A stretch of 64,000 bases of DNA from Xylaria sp. FL1777 (taxonomy: Eukaryota > Ascomycota > Sordariomycetes > Xylariales > Xylariaceae), in contig MU400511.1 of assembly GCA_022578965.1 (NCBI GenBank), forward strand, positions 496,001-560,000, written 5' to 3'. Under the pieces are notes generated by a model. The model was given only the letters and a program-made list of their open reading frames with translations, searched no databases and was not told the origin of the DNA. A program made the translations under genes and the position numbers. Position 1 is the first letter of the stretch, and every line of letters starts with the position of its first letter. Positions 12,264 to 26,258 of this stretch are shown here, piece by piece.

Positions 12264-14911
12264 AAATTATTGCTTTTAATATAAATAGTTAAATTTAGTT
12301 AATTAAAATTAATTAATTAATATTATATTAAACAGCTATTTTAAGCTTTAGCTAACTTAATATTTTACTAAAAAGGCTACTTAAATAAAAATAAAAAGTT
12401 AACGCTTTAGCTTAACTTATTATATAACCTTTAGTTTTTTATGTTATAATTAAAATGTATTGCTAAGTAAATATAACATAACACTATAAAATGCGCTATT
12501 ATAGCATTATTGGTTATTTTTTTTTTTGGAATAATATATTGTTTTATGTTGTTTTATTGCATAATATGTTTATAAAGGCCTATAAATACCCTAATTTTTA
12601 TATTTTTTTATATTAAAATAAAGTAAAAAAGCTTATAAAGATTATATTTTTCTTTTAAGTATAAAAAAGAAATATAATATATTTATTTTATAATTACCTT
12701 TAAATATACTTAATTAATTAAAACATTAAAAATTTAGCATTTAAACAAAACAAAATTAATTAAAGTTAATAATTAAAATATAACTATTTTTAGTAATATA
12801 GTTTATAAAAAGTTTACTATAAAAGCAAAAATATTATAGTAATATTTTAATGCTTAGCTATATAATTAAGCTATATTTAGCTATTAAAAGCTTTTATAAA
12901 CATATATTTTTTAAGCTATATATATTAGCATTAATACTTATAGCTATTATGTTTTAGGTATTAATAATACTAAAAAATATTGTTAGATTTTGTTTTAAAA
13001 AAACAAGCAATTAAAGCTGCTTGTATATATAGCATTTTTTCTTTTTTTTTTTTAATTATTAAAAATGCCTTTAATACATTTATTTTGATTTTTTTAAAAA
13101 CTAATACGTTTTTGTTTTATACTTTTTATTAAGTTTAAGCAATATATATTATATACTACTAGCATTAAGAATACTTACGCTATAATACCTTTGTTTAATT
13201 AATAATTATACTAGTTTAATTTTTGCTAAAATGTTTTAATGTTTTATGTTTTTATAACACATTTTTATAATAAAGTATATAAAATAAAGGTAAATTTTTT
13301 TGCTTTACTATATATTGTTTTTATTAATTATAATAAACTTTTATTTATTAATTATTAAATATATTACTTTTTATAAAAAAATTAAAATTATATATAGTTT
13401 TATTATAATTATATTATTTTAAATTATATTTTTATGTTTTTTATTTTTTAGAAATAACTTATTTTAGTTAATAAAGATTTAGTTATATTATTATTTTATT
13501 TGTTATGTTGTGGTGCTTTTTTATTTATTTTAAGCTTTTTAGCAATAATTATTAACTTAGAAAATAGCTTATATATATTGTTAATATTTATATAAACTAT
13601 ATTAATATACTAATTATTGCTTTTAGCTATTATTTAATAACTAATAGTAGTTTAACTAAAGTATTTCGAGGTTTTATAATTATAGCTATATAGTATGCTA
13701 TATAATATTATTAGTTTTTATTTTCTTATATTTAATTAACAAATTTTGCTAGGCTTATATATTTATTAAAGATTTGGAATAATTTCTTTTTTAATAGTAA
13801 TAACCTTAAAAAACTATTAGCAATATATAAAATTAGCATTATAGCAAACTAGCTATTTATTTATAACTATTATAGTTTGCTTAATATTTAAGCAATAAAT
13901 ATAGCGCTTAACTTTTTACGTTTTATGTTTTGTTATTTAAAGCTAAATAATAATTAATTAATTAATAATGCAAAACTAAAAGCTTTGTTTTTAAATAAAG
14001 CGTTATATTATGCTTAGCATTAAAACAACTTTTATAAATATAAGTTTATTATATATATATTATGTTAAACTATTAACGCTTATAGTTATATAATTATTAT
14101 ACTTAAATTAATTAATAACTAAACTTTTACTGCTAAAGCTATATATTATATTATAGTTAACTTATGTTTTATATTAATTAAATAGCAAACTACTAAACTA
14201 AACTATTTATTATTACTATTAAATAATATATATTTTAGCTGCTATATATTAAAACATTTTTTGTTATTATTAGTTAAAATAAATTACTATAATACTTTTT
14301 ATGTTTAGTTTATAAAGTAAGTAATTATAAAATAAAAAAAACACTAGTAATAACTAAAACATAAATATAATTAATTAGTTAAGTTAAAAAATAAATAAAA
14401 TAATTTATGTAAAAAAACCTTGTTTTTACTTAAGCAAATATATAACGTATGCTAAAAATAGCTGCTTTATTAGCAGTACAAAGTATAAAAAAATAGCTTA
14501 AGTTTAAGTAGTTTATTATACTATATATATGTTTTTAAGTTTTTTGCTATAACTGCAATAAATAGCAATATTTTATAACATATAACTAATATTAATTAAT
14601 ATAAGTTTAGTTTTTTTAAGTTAGTAAATAAGTTATAAGTTATTATAAAAAACCTTATAATATTTAAGTTTTAATTTTAGATTTGTTTTTCTTTTAAATT
14701 TATTAGTTATTTTAGCTATTTATTAATTTAATTATAGTAGCATATATATTATAAAAATAAAATATTTAGTAATTATTATTAGCTATTTTTTTTAAGTAAA
14801 AAAATCATTTAGATTTTTATAAAATAATAAAATTAATTTCTTTTATAATAAAATTAATGTTTTTTATAGCAAGCAATACTTGTTTTACTTTTTGTAATAA
14901 TATATTATTTA
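12264..14911. other. AT-rich gene-free spacer, unassigned
   Basis: No open frame of note on either strand and no recognisable motif. The sequence is RIP-like (TpA-rich, few CpA). It does not visibly repeat elsewhere in the window. It is contiguous with 52783 onward once G1 is removed, so it is part of the old target of G1. Confidence 0.6.
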
Positions 14912-14915
14912 ATAT
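14912..14915. other. Left target site duplication of G1 (ATAT)
   Basis: Immediately before the G1 5' LTR; the same four bases follow the 3' LTR at 52779-52782. In sequence this rich in A and T a 4-bp match is weak alone, but the same pair flanks G2 and follows G0. Confidence 0.55.
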
Positions 14916-15219
14916 TAAAGTAAAGCAAAGTAGCTAAATAAGCTAACTAGCTAGTTAAAGTAAGTTTAAGCTAAATTATATAATAGAAATAAAAGTATAA
15001 GTATTGCGCTAAATTTCGAAGTATAGATTTAATTATTACGTTTAATATTATAAAAACTAGCTATAGTTGCTTTATTTGTATTATTAGATAGCTTTTTAAT
15101 TAATCGTTTAATTTTTTAATTTATATATAGCTTAATTGCTTAAATGCATAAGTTATAACTTATTTTTTTGTAATTAAAGTGTTATAATAAATCTTACGCA
15201 ATTATACTGCTTTATTTTA
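14916..15219 (+). repeat. 5' LTR of G1 (304 bp)
   Basis: Begins TAAAGTAAAGCAAAGTAGC and ends CTGCTTTATTTTA. Same length and content as the 3' LTR at 52475-52778, apart from transitions. TA at the start and end are RIP forms of TG and CA; the 3' LTR still ends CA. Confidence 0.9.
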
Positions 15220-15239
15220 TTAGTGTTTTTAATAAAGCT
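15220..15239 (+). other. Candidate primer binding site of G1
   Basis: TTAGTGTTTTTAATAAAGC follows the 5' LTR. TAG at 15221-15223 would be TGG before RIP, which is how a tRNA-primed site starts. It is collinear with the sites of G0 and G2. Confidence 0.45.
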
Positions 15240-18200
15240 AATTTTTTATTTACTATAAATAATACTATAAAACTAATAAACAAATAATTTATTATTGTTA
15301 ATTAATATATTTAATTTATTTATTTATTAATTGCTATAATTTTTATAAGCAAGTTATAATATATTATACTTAGCTGCTTTAGTTAATAATAAGCAAAGCT
15401 TGTTTAATATAAGCAGTTTAGTTATAATTAGTAATAAACATTTAAGCTAACAGCTTTTAATTAATAAGGCTTAAAACAAACGTATAAAAATGTTAAACTG
15501 TTTTTTTTGATTTAATTTATAAAATGCTTTTATTTTTTCTAGTAAAATAATAATTAAATGTTAAAATGCTAGTACAATCTTTAAAATAACATAGCTAGAA
15601 AACTGTTTGTTAAAAACCTTTAAAAGGCTAAAAAAAGGAAATTTTTGCTAAAAAGCTAGTGCTTTATAAAAAAAAAAGCATAATTGCTTTTATATAAGCA
15701 AAAAAAAACAAAAAACAGCTTTAAAAAAAAGTAAAAATTGCTAAAATTTTTAAAAGCTATAATGCAAATAAATTTAACGCTTATTTATACTAAATAAATT
15801 TAAATTTACGCATTAATATATAAAGCTTTTAATAATTAAAGATATACTTTGTTTTTTAAGCTAATATGGTTTTTTATTAAAAAATAAAAAGCAAAGTTTT
15901 TTAAGTGTAAGCTAGCTATTATTTAAAAACTTTGCGTAAAATATAGCTATTGCTTTTTTATAGCATTTATTATTAAATAAAAAAGCCTTAAAAAAAAAAA
16001 AAAAGCATGCTACTTTTATAAGTAAAAAGCTATAAAAAAATAAAGCTTGCTTAATAAAACTTGCGTAAAATAAAGCAAATTAAATTAAAAAACAAAAAAA
16101 CTAAATGTTATAAAGCATATATAAAAATAAAAACGTATAAAAAACAAAAATATAAAAGCATTTAGAAAAAAACTTGAAAAGCTATAAAAAACAAGCTAGC
16201 AGTTTTTATAAACGTAAACAAGAAAAATTGTTAAATTTTTTAAAAAAAAAATCTAAAGAAATAATATAAAAAAACTTAGTTATTTAAAATACTTAAAAAT
16301 TCTTAGCATTTTATATTTTTTTTTTTTTTTAAACTTATATTTTTACTTAGTTTATTTTTATTATTTTTTATAGCTTACTTTTTTTGTTACTTTTATATAA
16401 ACTTTATTTTAATTTATTATATAACTTAAAAGTTTAAAAATTATAGCTTAATTAAGTAATTTAGCTATAATAAATTGTTAGATTTTTTTATTTTAATATA
16501 TAAAAAATATTAAAACTATTTATAAATAAAAAAAATAAAAATAACTAGCTTATTATTTTTAAAAAATATTAAAGTAACTTTATTTAGCTTAAGCTATTTT
16601 AATAATAAGCATAATACTAAAATTAAGCTATTATTTATGCTTTTTAACTTAAAATTAAACTAATATTTATTATTTAATAAGTTAAAAATAAGCAAATAGC
16701 TAAATAATTTAAATGCTTTTTTTTGCATAAAGTGCTTTAAAAATATTAATAAAATTAAACAAATTTTTATTTATTATAATACTTTTTAAATAAAAAAAAT
16801 AGTAAAAATAATACTAAAAAATTGCTTATTTTAAATAAAAGCTTATAAACTACTTAAGCAAAAATTTAAGCTTTAAAACTTTAAGCAAAATAAGTTTACT
16901 ATTGCTATATTACAAAATTTTAAAGCTTACTTAAAAGCTATATATTTTATTAATTTTAAAACTTATTTTTTTTAGCATTAAATATATGCTAAAAATATTA
17001 AAGCATAAAAAAATTACTACTTTAATTTTTAATTTACTTAAAGTTTACTTAAAAAGCTAAATTAAAATATTATTAATAAAATAATAAAGTTTTTTAAAAA
17101 GTTATATAATAATTTAAACAAAATGTTTTATAAAAACTTTTATAAAACATTAAATAATTAAATTAATAAAAAGTTTAAGCTAAATTTTTATTTTAAAAAA
17201 ACAAAAAAAGCATATAAAACATAAAAAAAAGTTAATTATTTATATAATTATAATTTTAATAAGCTTTTATATATTGCTATTAATACTACTAAGCTAGCTA
17301 TTAATATAATTATATTAGCTATTAAAATAATTATTATTAAAAAGCAACAAATAAAATTAGCTTAATATTTTGCTTATAACTAAAATATAAATAATATTAC
17401 TAAATAAATATAGCAGCTAAAGTTAAAACAAAAAAACGTAGCAATTATAAAAAAAAAACTAAAAAAAATGCTAAAAAAACTATAAAATTAATATGTTTAA
17501 TTAATTAATTAAAAACTATAAATATTGCAATATTATAAAATTAATATAAACTTATTAAAAAAGCAAATGTTTAGTATTAATGTTATAACTTTTAAATATT
17601 TATAAAAAAGTAAATATAACTTTAAAAAATAAAAATAAAGCAAATAATTGTTTTATTTTTTATAACAAATAAAGTTAAATAATCTTTATTTAGCAAAAAA
17701 AACTATTTGTTAAAAATGTAGCATAAATAATTATTATGTTTATAAATGTAGCTTTGCTTACAAATTAAAAAAAAAAAACATTATATATTAGAACTTTAAA
17801 TAATGCTTAAAAAAGCTAAAATTTTTTGCAAGCTTTAAATATATAAAAGTTTTTTTTAAAGTTATAAAAATTAGCAAAAATAAAAAAGAAATTTTAAATG
17901 CTATAATAAAATAAATATATAACTTTATTTTAAGCAATAATAAGCTATTTAAGCAAAAAGCTTATTATTAATTGCAGAAAAAAAACTTTGTTTTAAATAA
18001 TAAAAATTTAAATGCTAAAATAAAAAGCAAACAAAAAAGTTAAAAAAAAAAAAAACTTTATTAGCTAAATAATAAATAGCTAAACTAATTTTTAAATAAA
18101 AAGTTTAATAATTAAACTAGTATGCTTTATAAAATAAAACTAATAAAAGCTTATAACGTTAAAAAAAACGATTTAATAAATAGCAAACTAAATAATAGCT

Positions 18201-21200
18201 TTATTATAACTAATTAAAATTTTATATAAAGCATTTTTTATAATAAAAATAGCACTAAAGTTTTATAAAGCTATATATTAAGCAAAAAAATTAATATAAA
18301 TGTGTTTTAAGTTAATTGTTATAAACTTTTAACTAAAAAAGCTGCTTTTTATTAAATAAAAAGTAAAAAAAAACCTAAAAAGCAAAAAAAAAAGCTTTTT
18401 ATAAGTTAAATAATTAAAAAAATTTATTTAAATAATAATAAATTTTTTACTTAATTTAATATTAAAAATACATAAATAAACAATAATTTTTTTAAATAAA
18501 ATATTTTATTAAAACTAAAGAATTTTAATTATTAAAAACTTTAAAAGATTTAAAAAGTAAAGCTTACAAAAAAAAGCTTAGAATTTAAAAAAATATAAGC
18601 TAAAAAATCTAAAAACTTTTTAAATAAAAAAACAAATATTATTTTTAAAAACTTTATATTAAAAGTTTTAAAGTACTTTAATATTTTTATTTAAACAATT
18701 ATTTAAATAAAAGCTAAATTATATTTTAAAGCAATAGAAGTTTTTAAGCTAATGCTAAAAATAATACTACTATTTTTAAATAATTTTAGCAAAAGCTTAA
18801 ATTAAAAAATTAAACTAAATATATTATAGCTTATTTTAAAAAAAAAAAACAACAAATTAAAATATAAAGCTTAACTAAAGATTTTATTACAGGAAATTTT
18901 AACTTAAATAAACATAAAAAATGCTTTTTTTTATAAAAATATAAACTTTTTAAAAAATAACATAAAATTTTAATAGCTAGTAATTAAAAAAGCATAAAAA
19001 AGTTTTTAGCTAATATTATAACTAGCTAATTAGTTTAATAAATATAAATTGCTTAGTAATACTTATAAAACTAGCTTTTTATTAAACTATTTAATAATAT
19101 AAATAAATAAAAAAATAAAATATAATAGTTTTATTATATATACTTATATGTTTTAATTTAGCTTTATAGCTGCTTTTTTAAAAAAGCAACGCTATAAAAT
19201 AATAAAAGTTCTTTATAATTAAAACTAATAAAATAATTAAGTAATGTTATTTTTTGCTTATATTGCTTTAGATTTTTAAACATTAAAAAACAAGCTAAAG
19301 TTTAATAAAATGCTTTTTAAGATTTTAAACTAATATAATATTATATATTTATTATTTAAAAATAACCTAAAAAAGCAAAAGTTATTAATTATTATATTTA
19401 TGCTACTTTTAAAAGAAGTAATATTTTTAACTAAATTTTGATTTAATGCTAATTTTGCGCTAATAATGCTAAAAGAAAAAAATAAGCTTAAAAAGCTAAT
19501 ATAACTAATATTAATTGTTTTAAAAAGTATTAACTAAACTTTTAATCTTTTTAAAATAAAGATTTATAAAAAATATAATAATTATATTAGTAATAATAGC
19601 TTAAATTTATTTAAAAAAATATTAAAGTATAGATTTTATAATAAAAAAAACTTAAGCTTAATAAATTATTTTAACTAAAAATACTTAAGCTTTTTAAATT
19701 TATGCTTTATGTTAGCTTTACTACTAAAAACAGAAAGTATTTTAGCTATATTTTTAAGCGTTATAAAATTAAAAAAATATATATAGCTTTATTTAAAGCT
19801 TACTATAAAAATTAAAAATAAAATTTATAAAAAAAATATTATTAAGATTATTAATTTTAAAGTATAGTTTAGTATTATTATAGATTTATTTATTAATAAA
19901 AATAGCTTTATTACTAAAAATATAAATATAACTTAAAAGAAATTTAATTAAACTAGTAATTTTATTAAATATATAAAATGTTTAAAAACTATTATTTAAA
20001 TAAGTAAAAAATTGCTGCTTTTTTTACTATATATAATTAGTAAAAAACAAGCTATTTACTTTTTATTACTAAAAATAAACTTTATTATAAAATTGCAAAT
20101 AAGTTTATACTTTTAAAGCTTTTATATAATAGCTAATATAATACTTAAAACTAGCTAAATTATTATATTAATAATAAACTATATTAAAAAACTAAGTTTA
20201 AAAGCTTAAAAACATTAATAATTAAAAAACTAATATATATTTATTAAACTATTAGCTTAGCAAATAAGCTATATAAAGCACAAAAATATTAAACCTTAAA
20301 TAAGAAATTTAATAATTAATAAAAAAAAGCAAAAGAAAAATTAAAAAAACATAGTTTAAAAAAGTATATAAGTACAAACTTTTAAAAAAATTAAAACTTA
20401 TATAATAATATAACGTTAGTAACTTTTTTAATTTTTTTTATACAAAATATTAAACTTTTTAAAAATTTAAAAATATAAAACAATAAAAAGGTTTATGCTA
20501 TTTTTAATAATAATTAACTACTTAAAATATTTTTAATTGTAATAAAAAAAGCGCTAAAGCAAAAAAACGCTAAAAAATTAACAATTATAAAAACTAAAAA
20601 TCTTACATATAAATTAAAAAGTAAATATAACTTAATTATAACTTTAATTTAAGTATTATTAACTTTTTAAGCTTTAAAAACTAATAAATTAATAAAAAAT
20701 AAAACAATAATTTTAAATATAATATATAAAACAAAAGATAAAAAAATTTATTTTAAAAATAATATGCTATTTAATAGTACTGTTTTATTTAAATTTTATA
20801 AATAAAAAAAGCAAGCTTTAAAAAAAGCAAGCTATTATTTAAAAGATTTTGTGCTATTTTAATAAAATAACATTTATTAAAACATATATTTATGTTTTAG
20901 TACTACTTTTAAAAGTATTTAACTAATTATTAAATAATTAGCTATTTTTTTAAAAAAGCTTTATATAATTAACTTTACTTAGTAAAAAGCAGCATTACTA
21001 ACTAAAATATAGTATTGCAAAAAAATAGCACTTTTTTAAGACTTTTTTAAAATAAAAAAAATATATAATAAAATTTTTTTTTTTTATAAAATTAAAATAG
21101 TTTTTTATAAAACATAGCAAATTTGTAGCATTTTAATCTTTAAGCTTTTAAAAAATATTATTATAAAAGTTTTAAAAACTTAACTTAAACATAGCGTTTT

Positions 21201-21400
21201 TAAAAAAGCTTATAGTTTGTATTGCAACGCTTAGTTCTTAGTATAAAAAAAAAGTAAAAAGGTTTAATTAATTAATTTAACTACAAAAATAAACGCAGTT
21301 ATTATATATAATATTAATTTTTTTTAAAGCTATAATAAGTTTTTTAAAAAGTTTGCAATATATAAAATAATTTTTATAATTAATTTATTTTTAAAATATA
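15240..21400 (+). other. G1 5' internal region (gag/protease expected), no readable frame
   Basis: About 6.1 kb between primer site and the readable part of reverse transcriptase. Gag, protease and the start of reverse transcriptase should be here, but stops are too dense to place them. It is collinear with 41900-48070 and 3001-9159. Nothing on either strand stands out except short A/T-rich frames under 70 codons. Confidence 0.6.
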
Positions 21401-22520
21401 ATTAAATATTACTTTTTATTTTTAGCTAAGCAATAACTGCTTTTTTTATATTAATAAGCTTTTTTTAAATGATTACTTTTTTATAAAAAGTAATAAATTT
21501 AATAGCTTAATTTTTAAAAGTGCTATTAAAAGTTTTATATAATATATTATTAATAAAATATAAACTTTTTTTTAATAATATAATAGTAAAAAGATTTATT
21601 ACTAAGTATAATAATTATAAAGTTACTTTAAGTATTAAGCAATTTATATTAAAATATTTTAAAAATCTTAATGCTATATTGTTTAATTTTAAGCTAGCTA
21701 AAATTATAGCTAGTATTTTTAAAAGCAAATAAGCAAAACAAACAACTAAAATAGTTAGCTATATATATAGCATTAATAGCAAAAGCTTAATAAAAGCAAA
21801 AATAATAAAAGTTCTTAAATAAAAAACTTGCAAAAATATTATAAAAGTATAGTTTTTTTTAAAAATAATAGTATATTACTAAATATAAATACAAAAGTAT
21901 GTTATAATTGCAAAACTATTAACGGTTTTATTATAAAAAAATAAGCTATTTTGCTTTAAAAAACTATAAAAAAAAGCTATAAAAAAGCTTTAAAAAGCTA
22001 TTATAATAGCTTTTATTTTTATTACTTTTAATTACATAAAAAAACTTATTTAACTAAAGATTAATGCTTTTAAAACTAGCTAAAGCGCTATTTTATGCTA
22101 AAAAGTTAATAAAACTATTAAGCTAGCAAAATATAAATCTAAAACATAAAAAAGCCTTAAAAAAAATATAATATTATAAAACTAAAAAAACTTATTATTA
22201 TTAAAACTTTTTAAAAGTTATATAATTATTTTTATAAAATTATATTTTATTTAAAAACTAATATAAAAGTTTTTATAGCTTAGCTAAACAATAAATTTTT
22301 AGTATTGCTAAATGCTTAATTAATAAAATAAATAGCATATATAAAAACTTTTGATTTTATATTTTATTATATGTTAAAAAAAAACATATAGCTACTAATA
22401 AGCTTTTTAAAAAACTTTTTAAGCTATTAAATAAATTAAATAATTATTAAAAAAAAAATATAGAAAATTTTATTAATTTTTAACTATATATAATAGCTAT
22501 TATTATTACATATAAAAAAT
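21400..22520 (+). pseudogene. pol: Reverse transcriptase-RNase H relic of G1
   Basis: The best-kept frame (21520-21732, 70 codons) reads KYKLFFNNIIVKRF near its start, aligning with the FxDD active site of a large fungal Ty3/gypsy clade; both Asp are Asn (AAT AAT at 21574-21579). The same frame ends in a piece resembling the part of the palm before the thumb. At about 21790-21960 follows KIIKVLK, later FLKIIVYY and KLLTVLL, the thumb run 'FLG...YYR.FI...IA.PL..L'. Near 22070-22330 come RNase H-like pieces, including KVFIA, stop, LNNKF and IAYIKTFDF, matching '..VLVAQLN...' and 'RWLAWI..FDF'. Stops fall at former Gln/Trp codons. It would copy element RNA to DNA; it is inactive. Confidence 0.82.
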
Positions 22521-22599
22521 TAAACGATTAACTAGTTAAAAACTTAATATATTAAAAAATAAAACTTTTATTATGCTTAAAGAAAAATTAAAGCAAAAA

Positions 22600-23300
22600 A
22601 AGCAAGCAAATTGCTAAATATCTTGTTTTTAAGCAAATTTTAAAAGAACTTACAATAAAAAAAAAGCAAAAACACTTTAAAAAAAAAGCCCTTAAATTTT
22701 TTGTTAATAAGTTTACTTTTTAAAAAAAAGCAAAGTTTAAAAAAATGCTAAAAAGAGTTATTAATAACAAAAAAACTTAAAAAGCTTTTATTAAAAAAAA
22801 CTATAAAAAAATAATATATAAAGGTTAAATATTTATAACTTAACAAATAACTTAAAAATATTATTAAAAAAGCTTTTATTAAAATGTTTATATTATAATT
22901 GCTAGTTGCTTTAATTGCTAAAAATCTGCTAATAATAAAAAAACTAAAAAATACTGTTTTAATTACTTTTTAAATTTTTTAGTTTTTTAGGTTATAAATA
23001 TACAAATTATACTATTAAGCAATAAATTTAAAGCTATTATAAAAGCAAAATATAAAATAACAACTTATTTAAAAGCTAAACTTTTAAAATATATAGATTT
23101 TTTAAGAATACTTAAATTTATTAAAAAAAAGATTATATATTAGCATAAAGTCTTTATAAAGATTAAATATAATAATAGCTTTAAATTTAAAAAAAAAATA
23201 AAAAACGTAATAAATATTTTAAGCTATAAAATAAACTATAGCTTAGCTTATTATTTTTAAGCTTTAAGCTTTATTAAAAAAAGCTATAAGCTAATAAAAA
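22600..23300 (+). pseudogene. pol: Integrase relic of G1
   Basis: Directly downstream of RNase H. The frame near 22605-22720 reads QIAKYL and later KKALKFFVNKFTF, matching the N-terminal extension of this clade's integrase. At about 22890-22930 a piece with ASCFNC keeps the CxxC half of the zinc-binding domain with intervening damage. Near 22995 NIQIILLS fits the first catalytic box, with Asp changed to Asn. Near 23160-23190 IKIKYNNSFKFK fits the second, and near 23275 FIKKSYKLI fits 'G-x-I-E-R-x-H', with Glu changed to Lys. All three changes are G-to-A. Integrase placed after RNase H confirms Ty3/gypsy. Confidence 0.75.
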
Positions 23301-25479
23301 AAAGCTTTATATAAATAATAAATAAAACTAAGAAAAATTAACTAAAATATTTAAATTTAATAATATAAGCAAATTATATTTTTATGTGTTATTATAGCTA
23401 TAGCTTATATAAACTAATATATAAAAAAATGCTAATTTTACTAGTAAAAAATGTAATATTAACATAAAAAATAATTAAGTAATAAAATGTTGCTTTTTAT
23501 AAAGATTTTATTAAAGCTAAAATTAAGCAGCTAAAATGCTACAATTAAAATATTATAAAGGTTAAAGCAATTATAATTAAAAAAAAATTAGCTATAAAAA
23601 CTAAATTTTAAAAAAACGCTTATAAAATTAAGCAACTATTTAAAAAAAGCTTTTTTGTTTTTTTTTATAATATTATGCTTTTAATAAATAAGTTTAATAA
23701 CAAAAAGCTATTATATAAATAAATTAGCTTTTATAAAATTAAAAAAAATATTAATTATAAGTAATACTAATTAGCAAAACTAATTAGCAAAAAATTAAAA
23801 AAGTTGTTTTTTTTTAAAAAATTAAAGCAATTTATATAAAATAACTAAAAGTACTAAAAACTAAAAAATTTTAACTTTAATGTATAAACTATTAATACTA
23901 TAGCTATTTACTAAAAATTAAACTAAAATAATAAAGCTTTTAATAATTAAAGCTATAATAATTAAGCTATAAAAAGCAAAAAAAATATAATAAGTTATAA
24001 AAGCTTTTTAAGTTTATAAAAGCTGCAATATAACTTTTAGCGTTTTAAACATTTTAAGTGCTAAAAAATATAATAGTTTATTTTATTTTTTTAGCTACTA
24101 TATTATAAAGCGCTTTAAAAAATAATAACTAATAAAAGCTAAAGCAATAAATTTTTTTTTTTTTTATTTTTTGTTTTTTTACTAATTGTTTTGTTTTTTA
24201 TTTTTACTAATTATATAAGTTTATATAATTAAGTTATAATGCATAAAACTATTTTTTTTTGCTTAAAACTAAGCATGTTTTTTATAGCTTTTTTTTTATT
24301 AGTTTTATATTTATTAGTTTTATAATAGCTAGTTTATTAATACTTTTTTTATTATTATGTTAAAAATATAAGTTTTTATTTTATTTTAATGTTTTTTAAA
24401 TAGCTTAATAGCTTAGTTTTAATATAAATTATTATTGCTTTTTTTTAAAAATGTATAAAAACAAAAAAAACAAAAATAAAAACTGCTTATTAGTTTTAAT
24501 TATTTAAGTTCATTTTATTATATTAATGCTTACATATAAGTTTTTTTATTTTTAATCGTTTTATTATTTTTATTTAAAATTAAATAGCTTTTTTTACTTC
24601 TAGTTTAAACTATTTAATACTTAATAAAAACTTTAAAACTGCTAAAAAGCAAAAAACATTATTACTATACTTTAAAAAATTACTAGTTTATATTTTATAC
24701 GTTTAAACTACTAGTAATAATTTAAAGCTGCTATTAAGCAATAATAAATATTTAATAAAACAACAAACGTTTAAGCAAAGTTTAAAGCAAGCTTAATAAA
24801 AACAAAATTCTGCTATAAAAAATTAAGCAGAATTATTTAATTATATAAAGCTAGAAAAATAAAAACTAAAAAAAAAACAAAAGAAAATTTAACGATTTAA
24901 TATTAATAGTTTTTATTTTATATATTTCTAAGTTTTTTATTGCAAAGGTTTTATATATTTGCATTTATAAATGTTATAATTTAACTCTTTATATAATAAC
25001 TATTTTTTTTTTATTTATTACGCTTAAAAAAAAGTTTGCAAGCTATACAATATAAAAAAATAATTGCAAATTATATTAAAAAAAGTATTACTATATAAGC
25101 AAATCGTTTAATTTTTTTATTTTATTTTATTTTATATAATTTATTTAATTTATTTTTTTAGCTATTTTTTTAAATATTTAAGCGTTATGCTAATTTTTTA
25201 AGCAATACTAAATTATTGCTTACTAATATTATACTTAATAAGCTAAACAATAAAATTAGCTTAAAAAAAACGTTTTAACTTATGTTTTAATTTAGTTTTT
25301 TTTTTAGTTAAGCAAATAAAAGTATTTTTAGTTAAAACTATTTATTTTTTAAAGTTTTTAAGCGTAAGATTTTTTTTAACTACTATAATTACTATATTAG
25401 CTTTAAAATATTTAGTTATATTGCTTTTAAACTTATAAAATAAACAGTTTTATAATTAAATAATAAATATATAATTAGT
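23301..25479 (+). other. G1 region after integrase core, first part
   Basis: Up to about 24,000 this should hold the rest of integrase; I cannot align it with confidence. From about 24,400 to 25,479 it is matched, inverted, by 37815-38905 in G2. No long frame. It continues, after the G2 insertion, at 48397. Confidence 0.55.
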
Positions 25480-25483
25480 ATAT
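25480..25483. other. Left target site duplication of G2 (ATAT)
   Basis: ATAT precedes the G2 LTR at 25484 and follows its other LTR at 48393-48396. Comparison with the uninterrupted sister site near 37,815 shows just these bases as the overlap between the two flanks, which independently supports a 4-bp duplication here. Confidence 0.65.
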
Positions 25484-25787
25484 TAAAATAAAGCAGTATA
25501 ATTACGTAAGATTTACTATAACACTTTAATTGCAAAAAAATAAGTTATAACTTATGTATTTAAGCAATTAAGCTATATATAAATTAAGAAATTAAATAAT
25601 TAATTAAAAGGCTATTTAATAATATAAATAAAGCAACTATAGCTAATTTTTATAATATTATGCGTAATAGTTAAATTTATACTTTAAAATTTAACGTAAT
25701 ACTTATATTTTTATTTTTACTATATAACTTAGCTTAAATTTACTTTAATTAATTAGTTAGCTTATTTAGCTACTTTATTTTATTTTA
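25484..25787 (-). repeat. 3' LTR of G2 (304 bp)
   Basis: Plus-strand reading starts TAAAATAAAGCAGTATAATT and ends TTTATTTTA. It is paired with 48089-48392, equal in length and in the same orientation. Confidence 0.9.
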
Positions 25788-25800
25788 ATTTTTTTTTATT
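25788..25800 (-). other. Polypurine tract of G2
   Basis: A run of nine T on the plus strand (nine A on the coding strand) abuts the 3' LTR. The equivalent tract in G1 is 52465-52473. Such tracts prime plus-strand DNA synthesis. Confidence 0.6.
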
Positions 25801-26258
25801 AAAATATAGCTATTTTTAGTTTATTTTAATATTTATAATTATAAAGTTTTTTATTTTTATTAACGTTTTTTAAACAAAATTAATATTATTTTTTTTTGCT
25901 TATTTAGTTTTATAAGTTCTTTTTTATTTTTTTTATTACGTTTAAAAATAGTTTAAGCTTTAGCGCTTATAAAAGCATTATAGTTTTATTAAAACTAGTT
26001 TTAGCTTTTTTATATATTTAAATATATAAACAAAAGCTTTTAAAAATACTTAGCGTTTTTTTTATAAAAATACTTATAAAAAGTTTGTACTTTTTTTTTT
26101 TTGAACTATTAAGCTTAGCTAAATTTTATACTTAGCTTATTATACTTAAAAAAAAAAATATCTGCAAAAGTATTTATAGCAAAATAACTTCGTACTGCTA
26201 AAACGTTTTTATATTGCTTATAATAAGATTTCTTTAGTATAACTATTAGTTTTTTTTG

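Noticed and set aside
14916..25787. The pair of inverted 304-bp repeats at 14916 and 25484 as terminal inverted repeats of a DNA transposon
   Set aside because: Pairing them leaves no consistent element; pairing 14916 with 52475 and 25484 with 48089 as direct LTRs explains all blocks, the duplications and the pol orientation.
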